From Pelagibacteraceae bacterium AG-470-G21 (GTDB lineage: Bacteria > Pseudomonadota > Alphaproteobacteria > Pelagibacterales > Pelagibacteraceae), in the NCBI GenBank assembly GCA_003211555.1, contig QCSH01000001.1:94445-158444 (forward strand): 64,000 nt of DNA, read 5' to 3'. The position numbers and the translations under genes are program-made. The stretch's first letter is position 1. Every line of letters begins with the position of its first letter. Below are positions 40,398-49,851 of this stretch, in pieces. Below the pieces are notes generated by a model. The model ran no database searches, was not told the origin of the DNA, and saw nothing but the letters and a program-made list of their open reading frames with translations.

Positions 40398-42352
40398 TAC
40401 GATTTTAACTCTTTCAGATTTTTATATTCATTCAAGGCAGATGGATTTGATAATGCTTGTATATTTTTTATCTTCATGCCATCGATTATATTTTTTACAG
40501 CTACTTCAACTATTTTACCATTTTTAGTTCTAGGTATGTCTTTTACCTCAATAATCTTGGAGGGGACATGTCTAGGAGACGCCTCATACCTTATTGTTTT
40601 TTTTAATTTTGCAGATAATTTTTCATTTAATTTATAATTTTTAGACAACACCACAAAAAGTATAATTCTTACATCATTGTCCCAGGATTGACCTACAACA
40701 ATAGATTCTTTCACCTCCTTGAACTTTTCAACCACTGAATAAATTTCAGCAGTACCAAGTCTTACTCCTCCAGGATTTAATGTTGCATCAGATCTTCCAT
40801 ATATTATATAGGATCCATTATTTTTTCTCTCAGCGTAATCCCCGTGATACCAAATATTTCTAAACTTTGAAAAGTATGCTTTTTTATATTTATTTTTTCC
40901 AGGATCATTCCAGAATTTTAATGGCATCGATGGAAATGCTGATTTACAAATTAATTCACCTTTTTTATTCAGAATAGATTTGCCTTTTTCAGAAAATACT
41001 GCAGTGTCCATACCAAGTCCATTGTTTTGGATTTCACCACTATTGACTGCTGAATAAATATTTCCATTTACAAAACAAGATACAATATCAGTTCCACCTG
41101 AAATAGATGCTAAATGAACATCCTTTTTAATATTTTTATAAACGAATTCAAAACCATCACTGGAAAGCGGTGATCCTGTAGAACAAATTGTTTTTAATGA
41201 TTCTAACTTTAGTTTTTTTTTTATATTTACTTTTTGCTTTATTAATTGATCAATGTATTTGGCGCTAATACCGAATAATGTAACATTTTCTTTATCTGCG
41301 ATATTCAGTAATAATTCTGGAGATTTATACATTGGAAAACCATCGTATAATAATATTGATGCTTTAGAAGCTAAGGCAGTAATTAGCCAATTCCACATCA
41401 TCCAACCGCAAGTAGTAAAATAAAATACATTATCTTTAGGTTTTATATTGCAATGCAATTGGTGTTCTTTCAAATGTTGAAGCAAAACTCCGCCTGATCT
41501 GTGGCAAATACATTTTGGTTTACCAGTTGTGCCACTTGAGTATAAAATTGCTAATTCATGATCAAAATCAAATTTTCTAAATTTATTTTTATCTGGTCGA
41601 AGTTTTTTAATTTCTTCGTAATAAAAAAATTTAATATTTTTGGTTTTTTTTATTTTTTTTATTTTTTTTCCTGGATAATTTAAAATTAAAACTGATTTTA
41701 TACTTTTAATTTTATTTAATATTTTAGGCAATCTATCGAGAACATTAATTTCTTTTCCGTTATAGAAATATTTATCTGTTATAATTAGTAATTTGGGCTT
41801 TATTTGTGAGAAGCGCTCTATAACTCCTGGCACACCAAAATCGGGGGAACAAGAGCTCCAAATTGAACCAATTGCACTTGCACTTAAAAAAAACTCAACT
41901 GTTTCTATTTGGTTGGGGGTATACGCTGCAATTCGGTCTTTTTCTTTAATATTTAAATTTTTGTAAAAGGTTATTATTTTTTTTACATTTATATTAAGTT
42001 CTTTCCAAGATTTTTGCTCTCTATATCCATTTTCACTTATAAATGTGACTGCTTTTTGATTTGAATTTTTTGCTAAAAGATTTTCTGCAAAATTTAACTT
42101 TGAGTTAATAAAAAATTTACTATTGATAAGATCTTTTGTTAACTTAAATTGATTTGTTTTAATTCCTTTAATTTCAAAATATTTCCAAATAGAGTTCCAA
42201 AAATCTTTAGGGTTTTTTAAACTCCAATTTAATAATTTTTTATAATTTCTTGAAAATTTATATTTATAATTTTTCGAAATAAACTTCTCATAATTAAATA
42301 AGTTTGAATTCTTAATAAGCGCTTTAGATGGTTCCCAAAGTTTTTTTGGCAT
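40397..42352 (-). CDS. Acetoacetyl-CoA synthetase
   Basis: The 651-residue acyl-adenylate-forming enzyme matches the acetoacetate-CoA ligase family in length and start (KKLWEPSKALIKNSNLFNYEKF). The AMP-binding P-loop is LYSSGTTGKPKCICH, A5 is in GGTDIVS, A8 is the YGRSDATLNPGGVRLG region and the C-terminal Lys lies in VKDIPRTKNGKIVEVAV. Acetoacetate activation would feed ketone bodies or leucine breakdown into acetyl-CoA or polyhydroxybutyrate. A propionyl/acetyl-CoA synthetase is less likely given the N-terminus. It is first in a two-gene operon with the aminotransferase. Confidence 0.87.
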   Translation of the reverse strand: MPKKLWEPSKALIKNSNLFNYEKFISKNYKYKFSRNYKKLLNWSLKNPKDFWNSIWKYFEIKGIKTNQFKLTKDLINSKFFINSKLNFAENLLAKNSNQKAVTFISENGYREQKSWKELNINVKKIITFYKNLNIKEKDRIAAYTPNQIETVEFFLSASAIGSIWSSCSPDFGVPGVIERFSQIKPKLLIITDKYFYNGKEINVLDRLPKILNKIKSIKSVLILNYPGKKIKKIKKTKNIKFFYYEEIKKLRPDKNKFRKFDFDHELAILYSSGTTGKPKCICHRSGGVLLQHLKEHQLHCNIKPKDNVFYFTTCGWMMWNWLITALASKASILLYDGFPMYKSPELLLNIADKENVTLFGISAKYIDQLIKQKVNIKKKLKLESLKTICSTGSPLSSDGFEFVYKNIKKDVHLASISGGTDIVSCFVNGNIYSAVNSGEIQNNGLGMDTAVFSEKGKSILNKKGELICKSAFPSMPLKFWNDPGKNKYKKAYFSKFRNIWYHGDYAERKNNGSYIIYGRSDATLNPGGVRLGTAEIYSVVEKFKEVKESIVVGQSWDNDVRIILFVVLSKNYKLNEKLSAKLKKTIRYEASPRHVPSKIIEVKDIPRTKNGKIVEVAVKNIIDGMKIKNIQALSNPSALNEYKNLKELKS

Positions 42353-42514
42353 TAAATATTTATATTTATATTGTAAAAATTATGCTAACTTTAGACGATA
42401 AAAATAGAAAATGAGAACTTTTTCCTATCTGATTCGGACTAGTTTTAGTCTATATTTGTTCTTTTTGAGTAACAAAATGTAGTAGGCATAAAATAGATCA
42501 TACTAAAAGTAGAT

Positions 42515-44995
42515 ATGTCAAAAAATAAGATAACTGCAGTCCTTGGACCAACGAATACTGGTAAAACATTCTTAGCGATAGAGACAATGCTCTCCTTCGA
42601 CTCTGGAATGATGGGTTTCCCTCTAAGATTATTAGCGAGAGAGGTTTATGACAAAGTAATTACCAGAGTAGATCCTTCTAAAGTTGCTCTAATTACTGGT
42701 GAAGAAAAAATTATTCCACTAAATGCAAAATATTTCTTGTGTACCGTTGAATCCATGCCTGTAGATAAAATTTTGGATTTTGTTGGTATTGACGAAATTC
42801 AAATGTGTAATGATCATGAAAGAGGACATATTTTTACTGATAGATTATTAAATTTAAGAGGTGAAAAACTTACAATGTTAATGGGTTCTAATACGATAAA
42901 AGGTATAATTCAAAATCTCGATGATGATATTGAATTCATAAACAAAAAAAGGTTATCCAAACTTTCATTTGGAGGTCACAAAAAAATTTCAAGAATAGAA
43001 AGAAAAAGTGCTGTAATTGCATTTTCAACAGAAGAAGTTTACGCAATTGCAGAACTAATTAGAAGACAAAAAGGTGGTGCCGCAATTGTGATGGGATCTT
43101 TAAGTCCAAAAACGAGAAATTCTCAAGTTAACCTATACCAATCAGGTGATGTGGATTATCTTGTTGCAACTGATGCAATTGGTATGGGAATTAATATGGA
43201 TTTAGATCAAATTTATTTCTCGAATATAAAAAAATTTGATGGAAAAAAAATAAGAAGATTAAAAGTTGCAGAAATTGGACAGATATCTGGCAGAGCAGGA
43301 CGATATTTAAATGATGGAAGCTTTGGTTTAACAGGTGAATGTGATGAGATTAGTCCAGAGGAAATTGACTTACTGGAAAACCATAATTTTCCAGAAATAC
43401 AGCATATTTTTTGGAGAAACTCTAATTTAATATTCAACAACAAAGACAGTTTATTAAAATCTTTAGAAGAAAAACCAAATAAAGAATGGTTAAGAAGAGT
43501 TGGGGAATGTGAAGATGAAAAGGTATTAAAATATTTTTTAAAAGAAAATAATAATTTTATTGAAAATAACTCTGATACTTTAAAAATTCTTTGGGAATGC
43601 TGTCAAATACCAGATTTTGTTAAAAAAACATATGGTCATCACTTAGAAGTTGTAAGTAAAGTTTTCAATTTTTTAACAAAAGATCAAAAAAAAGTACCAA
43701 ATCATTACATGAAAAAACAACTATCATTGCTAGATAAGCTTGATGGAAACGTAGATTCTATTTCAAATAGAATATCTAATGTTAGAACATGGTCTTATGT
43801 TGCAAATAAATCCAATTGGGTTGAAAATCAAGATTACTGGATCGAAAGAACAAAAAAATTAGAGGATAAATTATCAGACAGACTTCATGATGAACTAACT
43901 AAAACCTTTATTGATAAAAGAGCTAGTGTTCTAGCAAAAGGATTAAAGCAAGATATACAATTAAAAACTGAGATAATCGATAAAGAGAAAGTTTTAATAA
44001 ATAAGCAATATATTGGCAATTTAAAAGGCTTAAAACTTAAGCTTGATTTAAAAGTAGATGCATTAGATGCTGATATCAAGTCATTAAAGAAAGCAGCAAG
44101 ACAAAATGTTGGGCCAGAGATAATAAATAGAATTAAAGAAATTGTTGACACAGGATTAATAGAAATAAAAGATGACTTTAAAATTTATTGGAATAATGAG
44201 CCTATCGCAAAATTAATTCCAGGATTAGATTATCTTAAACCAAAGATAAATTTAATAATTGATGAAATGATTGATACAGAGGATAGAAGCAAGCTCAATG
44301 ACTATTTAACTAAATGGATTAATAAAAAAATTAAAACTGAACTCAGCAGTTTAATTGAGCTAAAAAATATCAGAGAAAAGAATTCACAAATTAGGTCACT
44401 AGCTTATAGGCTTTATGAGAGCAACGGCGTTTTAAAAAGAGAAGATATTTTAGAAAATTTAAAAAAATTAAATCAGGATGATAGAAAAATATTACGAAGA
44501 CTTGGAGTAAAGTTTGGAAGGTATCATGTATTTTTATTTAAACTGTTCAAGCCTAGCTCTGTTTCTTTGAGAATATTATTGTGGAAAATTTATAATAACA
44601 AGTTTTTAGATTTATTCCCACCAACTTTTGGATTGAATTTTTTAAATAACATAAAATTATCAAATAAAGAATTTATGTTGCTTTGCGGATTTGAGAAATT
44701 TGATAACATTTTTGTAAGGATTGATATTCTTGAAAGACTCTTTTTATTGATATTTAATTCAGAAAAGGACGAAAAAAAAGAGGTAAAGGTTATTCCAGAA
44801 ATGTTAAATTTGCTGGGATGTTCCAAAGACAATTTCAAAAAACTTTTAAAAAAAATGAATTATAAAATTTATGAAAAAGAAGATGAATTTTATATTAAAT
44901 ACATACCGTTAAGAAAGAAGACCTCAAAAATAAAGGACAAAAAAGACTATTCAAATAATCCTTTCAGTGTATTAAGTCAATTAAATATAAAATAA
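42515..44995 (+). CDS. SUV3-like superfamily II RNA/DNA helicase
   Basis: The 826-residue protein has Walker A GPTNTGKT (11-18), Walker B-type DEIQ in VGIDEIQMCND, and motif VI IGQISGRAGRY, all of the SUV3/Ski2-like group. Family members in mitochondria unwind RNA for the degradosome. After the helicase core (to ~residue 300) comes a long, helical and lysine-rich C-terminal half with no motif I recognise. In alphaproteobacteria it sits next to fdxA and carD, as here. The TerB-like gene follows with a one-base overlap. Confidence 0.87.
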   Translation: MSKNKITAVLGPTNTGKTFLAIETMLSFDSGMMGFPLRLLAREVYDKVITRVDPSKVALITGEEKIIPLNAKYFLCTVESMPVDKILDFVGIDEIQMCNDHERGHIFTDRLLNLRGEKLTMLMGSNTIKGIIQNLDDDIEFINKKRLSKLSFGGHKKISRIERKSAVIAFSTEEVYAIAELIRRQKGGAAIVMGSLSPKTRNSQVNLYQSGDVDYLVATDAIGMGINMDLDQIYFSNIKKFDGKKIRRLKVAEIGQISGRAGRYLNDGSFGLTGECDEISPEEIDLLENHNFPEIQHIFWRNSNLIFNNKDSLLKSLEEKPNKEWLRRVGECEDEKVLKYFLKENNNFIENNSDTLKILWECCQIPDFVKKTYGHHLEVVSKVFNFLTKDQKKVPNHYMKKQLSLLDKLDGNVDSISNRISNVRTWSYVANKSNWVENQDYWIERTKKLEDKLSDRLHDELTKTFIDKRASVLAKGLKQDIQLKTEIIDKEKVLINKQYIGNLKGLKLKLDLKVDALDADIKSLKKAARQNVGPEIINRIKEIVDTGLIEIKDDFKIYWNNEPIAKLIPGLDYLKPKINLIIDEMIDTEDRSKLNDYLTKWINKKIKTELSSLIELKNIREKNSQIRSLAYRLYESNGVLKREDILENLKKLNQDDRKILRRLGVKFGRYHVFLFKLFKPSSVSLRILLWKIYNNKFLDLFPPTFGLNFLNNIKLSNKEFMLLCGFEKFDNIFVRIDILERLFLLIFNSEKDEKKEVKVIPEMLNLLGCSKDNFKKLLKKMNYKIYEKEDEFYIKYIPLRKKTSKIKDKKDYSNNPFSVLSQLNIK

Positions 44996-45420
44996 TGTTC
45001 AGTTTATTTACTAAAGAAAATGAGAAAACAAAAGATGAAGATCATTTATCTTTAATCAGTGTAGCAGCACTTTTAATACACTCTGCTAAAATTGATGAAA
45101 ACTTTACAGAAAAAGAAAGTTTAATAATAAAAAAAGCACTAATTGAAATGGGAGCAGATGAAAATAAAATTGACCAAATAATAAAGGATGCAGAAATAAA
45201 AGAAAAAGATTCAAACCAGATTTTAGAATTTACTAGAGAAGTTAAAAATAAAAATATTGAAGAAAAAAAGATAGTAATTGAAGCATTATGGAACATTATT
45301 TATTCAGACAAAAATGCCGATATTTACGAAACTAATTTAATGAGAAGATTGTCAGGACTATTATATCTAGACACAAAAGTAGTTGGAGATATAAAAGAAA
45401 AAATTAAATTAAAGCAATGA
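44995..45420 (+). CDS. TerB-like protein
   Basis: The 141-residue, all-helical acidic protein resembles the TerB/DjlA N-terminal fold: an [11 protein letters not shown]...FTEKE opening with acidic Asp/Glu, and a repeat of the pattern at [12 protein letters not shown]. The family is named for tellurite resistance, but most members are general and bind Ca2+/metal or partner proteins. Nothing here supports tellurite. It lies between the helicase and fdxA, where many alphaproteobacteria have an S4 RNA-binding gene. Coupled overlaps of one and four bases. Confidence 0.78.
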   Translation: MFSLFTKENEKTKDEDHLSLISVAALLIHSAKIDENFTEKESLIIKKALIEMGADENKIDQIIKDAEIKEKDSNQILEFTREVKNKNIEEKKIVIEALWNIIYSDKNADIYETNLMRRLSGLLYLDTKVVGDIKEKIKLKQ

Positions 45421-45743
45421 CATACCTAGTGAATGATAAATGTATAAAATGCAAACATACAACATGTGTTGATGTATGCCCTGTTGATTGTTTTTACGAA
45501 GGTGAAAATATGCTTGTAATTAAACCGGATGAGTGTATAGATTGTGGCGTTTGCGAACCAGAATGTCCAGTTGATGCTATAATTTCAGACACTGTGACTG
45601 GTAGCGAAAAATGGCTGGAGGTGAATAAAAAATATTCAGAAATTTGGCCAAATATTTCTGAAACAAAAGAACCTCTGGTAGATCATGAAAAATATAAAGA
45701 TGAAGAAAATAAGTTTGATAAATACTTTGAAGAAAACATTTAA
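45417..45743 (+). CDS. fdxA: Ferredoxin (FdxA type, 3Fe-4S/4Fe-4S)
   Basis: The 108-residue protein has the two cluster motifs: [14 protein letters not shown] near the start and [12 protein letters not shown] around residues 40-51, consistent with a seven-iron ferredoxin; the C-terminal acidic tail is typical of FdxA. It transfers electrons to unknown partners. The overlap with the upstream terB (four bases) and with carD's N-terminal coding region suggests one transcript. Confidence 0.93.
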   Translation: MTYLVNDKCIKCKHTTCVDVCPVDCFYEGENMLVIKPDECIDCGVCEPECPVDAIISDTVTGSEKWLEVNKKYSEIWPNISETKEPLVDHEKYKDEENKFDKYFEENI

Positions 45744-46569
45744 AACAAGTAAAACAAAAAAGAAAAAAAAGATTACTAAACCTATCATCAAGATAAAAAA
45801 GGTTAAAAACAGTACTAAGCCAAAAAAAACTAAAGTTCTAATAAAAGCTAAAAAAGAGAAAGCTGTAAAAAAAATAACAAAGCCTGATATAAAAATAAAA
45901 AAACTAAAAGCTGAAAAGAAAGATGTAGTAGAGAATAATTCGAACTTACTTCGTATTCCGAAAAATAATGAACAAAAACCCGAAATTAAAAAAGTAAAAA
46001 AACAAGATACTGAAAAAAAAGAGTATAAAATCAAAGATTACGTTGTGTATCCAAAACATGGGGTTGGACAAATAACAGAATTTAAAAAAATGAGTATAGG
46101 TGGAATTGATATAGAGGCGTATATTCTTAAGTTTGAAAAAGATAAAGCAAATGGAATGGTTCCTGTTAATAAGCAGTCACACTTAAGACCATTAGCAACA
46201 ATTAATCAGGTTAATAAATGTATTAGCATTTTAAAGAGCAAACCCAAGATTAAAAGAAGTATGTGGAGTAGACGTGCTCAAGAATATGAAGGTAAGATTT
46301 CATCAGGCAAAATTTATGAGTTAGCTGAGGTAGTAAGAGACCTGAATAAAGGAGATGACTTAATGGTTGATCAATCGTACAGTGAAAGACAACTTTTTGA
46401 AAAAGCTTACGACAGAATACTCACAGAGTTTCAAATTGTTTTAGACATGAGTTTAGAGGATACTCAAAAGAAACTTGATAAAGCTTTAAAAAGAAATCTA
46501 GAGAAACAAATTCAGAAAATTGAAAATAAACCTCCTGAAGAAGAGATTTCCGAAGAAATAGCTAAATAA
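45685..46569 (+). CDS. carD: CarD-family transcription regulator with lysine-rich N-terminal tail
   Basis: CarD-type proteins bind RNA polymerase beta and stabilise the open complex. The CarD domain starts near residue 113 ([15 protein letters not shown]) and continues through [17 protein letters not shown] and [17 protein letters not shown]. Before it, residues ~16-80 are about half Lys, with Thr, Pro, Ile and Val, resembling a histone H1-type DNA-binding tail. The start is uncertain: ATG 45685 overlaps fdxA by 59 bases; in-frame TTG codons at 45715 and 45727 are possible alternatives. The neighbourhood fdxA-carD is conserved in alphaproteobacteria. Confidence 0.9.
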   Translation: MKNIKMKKISLINTLKKTFKTSKTKKKKKITKPIIKIKKVKNSTKPKKTKVLIKAKKEKAVKKITKPDIKIKKLKAEKKDVVENNSNLLRIPKNNEQKPEIKKVKKQDTEKKEYKIKDYVVYPKHGVGQITEFKKMSIGGIDIEAYILKFEKDKANGMVPVNKQSHLRPLATINQVNKCISILKSKPKIKRSMWSRRAQEYEGKISSGKIYELAEVVRDLNKGDDLMVDQSYSERQLFEKAYDRILTEFQIVLDMSLEDTQKKLDKALKRNLEKQIQKIENKPPEEEISEEIAK

Positions 46570-46570
46570 A

Positions 46571-46605
46571 AAAAACGCTCCCCACGCAAGCGCCATGAGG
46601 AGCGT
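46571..46605 (-). terminator. Hairpin terminator for the Lys-rich peptide gene (perhaps bidirectional)
   Basis: The arms acgctcc (46575-46581) and ggagcgt (46599-46605) enclose 17 bases, with an inner cgc/gcg pairing. On the leftward strand the hairpin is followed by about eight U, counting the A-run upstream of 46575. It lies between the convergent carD stop and the peptide stop; for rightward carD transcripts only a short T-run follows. Confidence 0.7.
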
Positions 46606-46628
46606 AATTTAATAAAAAGAATACTAAA

Positions 46629-46712
46629 CTATCTTCTTTTTTTCTTCTTAGCTTTTTTCTTAGCTTTTTTCTTAGTTTTCTTTTTAGCAGCTTTTTTTCT
46701 TCTTTTAGCCAT
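46629..46712 (-). CDS. Lysine/alanine-rich histone H1-like microprotein (27 aa)
   Basis: ATG at 46712 (stop TAG 46629-46631) is preceded by GGGAGC five bases upstream, one of the best Shine-Dalgarno sites in the window. The product starts MAKRRKKAAKKK and ends KKKKRR; composition is 16 Lys, 4 Arg, 5 Ala, 1 Thr and the initial Met. The KKKA repeats resemble the tail of histone H1 and would bind DNA or RNA by charge. A U-rich hairpin terminator follows directly, so it is an independent transcription unit. A chance poly-Lys reading is possible, but the Shine-Dalgarno, terminator and the lack of any other gene in the 328-base gap argue that it is real. The role is unknown. Confidence 0.72.
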   Translation of the reverse strand: MAKRRKKAAKKKTKKKAKKKAKKKKRR

Positions 46713-46897
46713 CTTTAGCTCCCTTTTTTTAATTACGAATCTTTTTGATTCGTTTTATTATCATTTTGTAATTTTTTTGAATAGTTATGTCAATTACATA
46801 ATTTTTTGTAATTTTTAATTTTTATTTTAAAAAAATAAAAAAATAAATATTTAGAAAAAGTTAGGTAAAATAACGATTATTAAACAAATTTTTCCAA

Positions 46898-48607
46898 TTA
46901 ATTATAAAGATTTTCAAAATTATTTTTGTATTTACTTATAATTTTATATCTTTTTAACTTTAATGTTGGTGTTAACATTCCATTTTCTATTGAAAATTTT
47001 TCTTTTATTAAAAAAAATTTTTTAATTTTTTCTATTTTTGAAAGATTATTATTTAAATTATTTATTACATTATGAATTTCTTCATTTGTAACATTAATAA
47101 ATTCATCATTTAAAACTATTAATGCTACTAAATATGGTTTATTATCTCCATATACTACAGCTTGATCAATAAATTCTAGATTTACTAATTCATTTTCAAT
47201 TTTTAATGGAGAAATATTCTCCCCTCCAGGAGTGATGAGAATGTCTTTTTTTCTATCGGTAATTTTTAAAAAATTATTTTCAAATACTCCAATATCTCCT
47301 GTGTGAAGCCAGTCATCTATTAAGACTTTTTCGGTTTCTTTTTTATTATTCCAATAGCCTAACATTACATTTTCACCTTTTACTAAAATTTCACCATCTT
47401 CGGCTATTTTTACTTCATTTCCCCTAAATGGTGGCCCAACGGTATCAATTCTAATATCATCTATTGGATTACAGCTTACTACTGGAGATGTTTCTGTTAG
47501 CCCATAACCTTGTAAAGTTGGTAAACCAATAGCATTCAAGAAATATCCAACTTCTTTATCTAAGGCACCACCTCCAGAAACAAATGTTTTAAGAGATCCA
47601 CCAAATTGTGATTTTATTTTATTTCTAACTAATTTCTCAAGAACACTATCTTGTATTTTTTCAAAAATAGTCAAATTTTCTTTTTTTACTCTTTTCAAAC
47701 CTAATTCTAACATTTTAGATATTAATGTTTTTTTCAATCCTGTAGCCTTTCTAAAACTAGCATTAATTTTTTGATAAAGATTTTGGTAAAATCTTGGTAC
47801 AGCTGTCATGATTTCTGGCGAACAATCGTTCATATTCTTAACTAATTTATCTATGCTCTCTGCATAAAAAATTCTAGCTGCTACTGTAATTTGTACAAAT
47901 TGAACAGTGTGCTCGTAAGAATGTGATAGTGGTAGCCACGTAAGGAACCTGGGCTGTTCTTTAGATAGTAATGGTTTTAGGATATCTACTGCACCTTCAC
48001 AATTACTTAATATACCACCATGACTTAAAATCACTCCTTTGGGTCTTCCTTGGGTACCTGAAGTATAAATTATGCAAGACGGATCTTTTCTTGAAGCTAG
48101 AGATTTATGAATTGATAAATTTTTTTTATTATTATTTTGGATTAAGTCTTCTAAATTAATATATTCGATTTCAGCATTTAGTAATTTTTCAAAAGAAAAT
48201 ATTTTTTTTATGAATTTTTTATCCTTAATGATGTTTTTCAATTTATTAAATTGTTCAGTATTTGAAACAAAAATTATGTTTGGAGTACAATCATTAAGAA
48301 TATAATCATAGTCATTTTCTGCATAAGTTGTGTAAGCTGGAACTGTTATCCCATCAGATAACATTATAGATAAATCAGTGATAAACCATTCAGGTCTATT
48401 TTCAGAAATTAACAAACATCTATCTCCTCTTGATATTAATTTTCTTAATTCAGTTGAAACTAAATTAATAAAATCAAAAGTTTCTTGCCAAGAATAATTC
48501 TTTTTTTTATCACCTAAAGTTGATAATAAAATTTTGTCTTTATTAGTTTGTTGATTAAATTGATTAAAAAATAATTCAGTTAAATTATTAATTTGTTTTA
48601 AATCCAT
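46898..48607 (-). CDS. Long-chain acyl-CoA synthetase (AMP-forming)
   Basis: The 569-residue protein activates fatty acids to acyl-CoA. The AMP-binding loop is IIYTSGTQGRPKGVILSH; further motifs are LPLSHSYEHT, SGGGALDKEVGYF, GYGLTETSPVVSCNP, HTGDIGVFE and TDRKKDIL. It resembles FadD/ACSL types with an extended C-terminus (APLKIENEL-like). I start at ATG 48607; a further six codons are open upstream but overlap the tRNA-Leu. The 8-base spacing from the tRNA end leaves almost no leader. Confidence 0.92.
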   Translation of the reverse strand: MDLKQINNLTELFFNQFNQQTNKDKILLSTLGDKKKNYSWQETFDFINLVSTELRKLISRGDRCLLISENRPEWFITDLSIMLSDGITVPAYTTYAENDYDYILNDCTPNIIFVSNTEQFNKLKNIIKDKKFIKKIFSFEKLLNAEIEYINLEDLIQNNNKKNLSIHKSLASRKDPSCIIYTSGTQGRPKGVILSHGGILSNCEGAVDILKPLLSKEQPRFLTWLPLSHSYEHTVQFVQITVAARIFYAESIDKLVKNMNDCSPEIMTAVPRFYQNLYQKINASFRKATGLKKTLISKMLELGLKRVKKENLTIFEKIQDSVLEKLVRNKIKSQFGGSLKTFVSGGGALDKEVGYFLNAIGLPTLQGYGLTETSPVVSCNPIDDIRIDTVGPPFRGNEVKIAEDGEILVKGENVMLGYWNNKKETEKVLIDDWLHTGDIGVFENNFLKITDRKKDILITPGGENISPLKIENELVNLEFIDQAVVYGDNKPYLVALIVLNDEFINVTNEEIHNVINNLNNNLSKIEKIKKFFLIKEKFSIENGMLTPTLKLKRYKIISKYKNNFENLYN

Positions 48608-48615
48608 ATATTTTT

Positions 48616-48702
48616 TGGTGGGCAAAGAGAGAATCGAACTCTCACAGTATTGCTACTATTGGATTTTGAGTCCAACGCGTCTACCAGTTCCGCCATTCGC
48701 CC
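48616..48702 (-). tRNA. tRNA-Leu(CAA)
   Basis: Acceptor GGGCGAA pairs with TTTGCCC, discriminator A and encoded CCA follow; the D-arm is in TGGCGGAACTGGTAGACGC, anticodon loop CTCAAAA on TTGGA/TCCAA gives CAA, and a class II variable arm and T-arm GAGTTCGATTCTC are present. It precedes the acyl-CoA synthetase gene on the same strand with eight bases between. Confidence 0.96.
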
Positions 48703-48767
48703 ATTTATTTTTAGTTTCATAGAATATAAATAATAGTATTAAAACACTATTTATATTAAAAGAAAAT

Positions 48768-49376
48768 ATGTTTAAGGAACTATTTGATAAAACAATTTTA
48801 CTCGCGGGACATAAGAATTCAAAAAAAATTTTAGGATTTATATCTTTTATTGAAAGTTTTGTTTTTCCTATTCCTCCGGATGTTCTAATTATTCCAATGA
48901 CTATAGCAGATAGACAAAATTGGATAAAGATAGCAATTATTGCTACTACTGGATCAGTATTGGGAGCATGTCTGGGATATTTGATAGGTTATGTTTTTTT
49001 CAATGAAATTGGTGTCAAAATATTTGAACTTTATGGTGTTGATAATACATCGTTTTTAAAAGACAAAATTTCATCAGATGGAGGAATTTTTGCATGGGCA
49101 ACATTACTGGCAATTGCAGGCTTTACACCCATCCCCTTTAAACTACTCACAATTACTAGTGGCTTTTTTCAATTTAATTTTGTTTATTTTATAATTGTTT
49201 CCTTACTAACGAGGGGGTCTAGATTTTTTATCATAGCTTTTTTGGTTGGGAATTTTGGACCAGCAATAAAAACAATAATAGAAAAAAAAATGCTAAAAGT
49301 TTCAATTATAGTTTCGATTGTATTAATAGTTTTTGTTTTTTTCATATATAAATTTTTACAAAACTTTATAAACTAG
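48768..49376 (+). CDS. YqaA/DedA-like membrane protein (VTT domain)
   Basis: The 202-residue protein has about four to five hydrophobic helices and the VTT-type core: FVFPIPPDVLIIPMTIA (re-entrant loop) and later GFTPIPFKLLTITSGFF with a basic motif in LTRGSRFFIIAFLVGN. Bacterial relatives support envelope integrity, and some flip lipids. It leads a rightward run with dsbB-like and coq7 genes. The specific substrate is unknown. Confidence 0.83.
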   Translation: MFKELFDKTILLAGHKNSKKILGFISFIESFVFPIPPDVLIIPMTIADRQNWIKIAIIATTGSVLGACLGYLIGYVFFNEIGVKIFELYGVDNTSFLKDKISSDGGIFAWATLLAIAGFTPIPFKLLTITSGFFQFNFVYFIIVSLLTRGSRFFIIAFLVGNFGPAIKTIIEKKMLKVSIIVSIVLIVFVFFIYKFLQNFIN

Positions 49377-49377
49377 A

Positions 49378-49851
49378 ATGAATTTTAATTTGAAAAGAAA
49401 AAATATTTATTTATTAATTTTTCTTTACTCAATTTTTGCAATACTGTCTGCAATCTATATTGAGAGGGTTCTAGGTTATTTGCCATGTAAATTGTGCATT
49501 TACCAAAGAATTCCATTTTTAATATCCATCTTTATTTGTTTTTTAGGGTATCATTATTTTAAATCTGATAGAATTTTGATTGGTTTGATAATTTTATTTG
49601 TATTGAGCACCGTGCTATCTGGTTACCATTTTGGAATAGAAAAAGGTATTTTTGAAGAATATGCCGGCTGTACGAATACAAATATAGATATTACAAATAA
49701 AGAAAAAATTTTAGAAACTCTTGATATGGTTAAAAATTGTAAAAATGTAGAATTTACATTATTTGGGATTTCTTTAGCTAGTGTGAACTTTTTAACATCT
49801 TTACTAATAGTTTTAATTTCGTTAAGAGCTCTAATTTATGAAAAAAACTAA
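49378..49851 (+). CDS. DsbB-family disulfide-forming membrane protein
   Basis: The 157-residue protein has four hydrophobic helices, the CXXC pair in LPCKLCIYQRIPF after the first span, and a second periplasmic Cys pair (YAGCTNTN and VKNCKNVEF) in the loop between spans three and four. DsbB reoxidises a DsbA-type oxidant and passes electrons to quinone. No dsbA is in the window. It starts one base after the YqaA stop and overlaps coq7 by 14 bases. Confidence 0.86.
   Translation: MNFNLKRKNIYLLIFLYSIFAILSAIYIERVLGYLPCKLCIYQRIPFLISIFICFLGYHYFKSDRILIGLIILFVLSTVLSGYHFGIEKGIFEEYAGCTNTNIDITNKEKILETLDMVKNCKNVEFTLFGISLASVNFLTSLLIVLISLRALIYEKN

Noticed and set aside
42437..42450. Hairpin gacta/tagtc upstream of the helicase
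   Set aside because: A 5-bp stem with a four-base loop is too weak to call a terminator or a leader structure.
44995..45420. Tellurite resistance locus
   Set aside because: Only a TerB-like fold is present with no other ter genes, in a conserved housekeeping neighbourhood.
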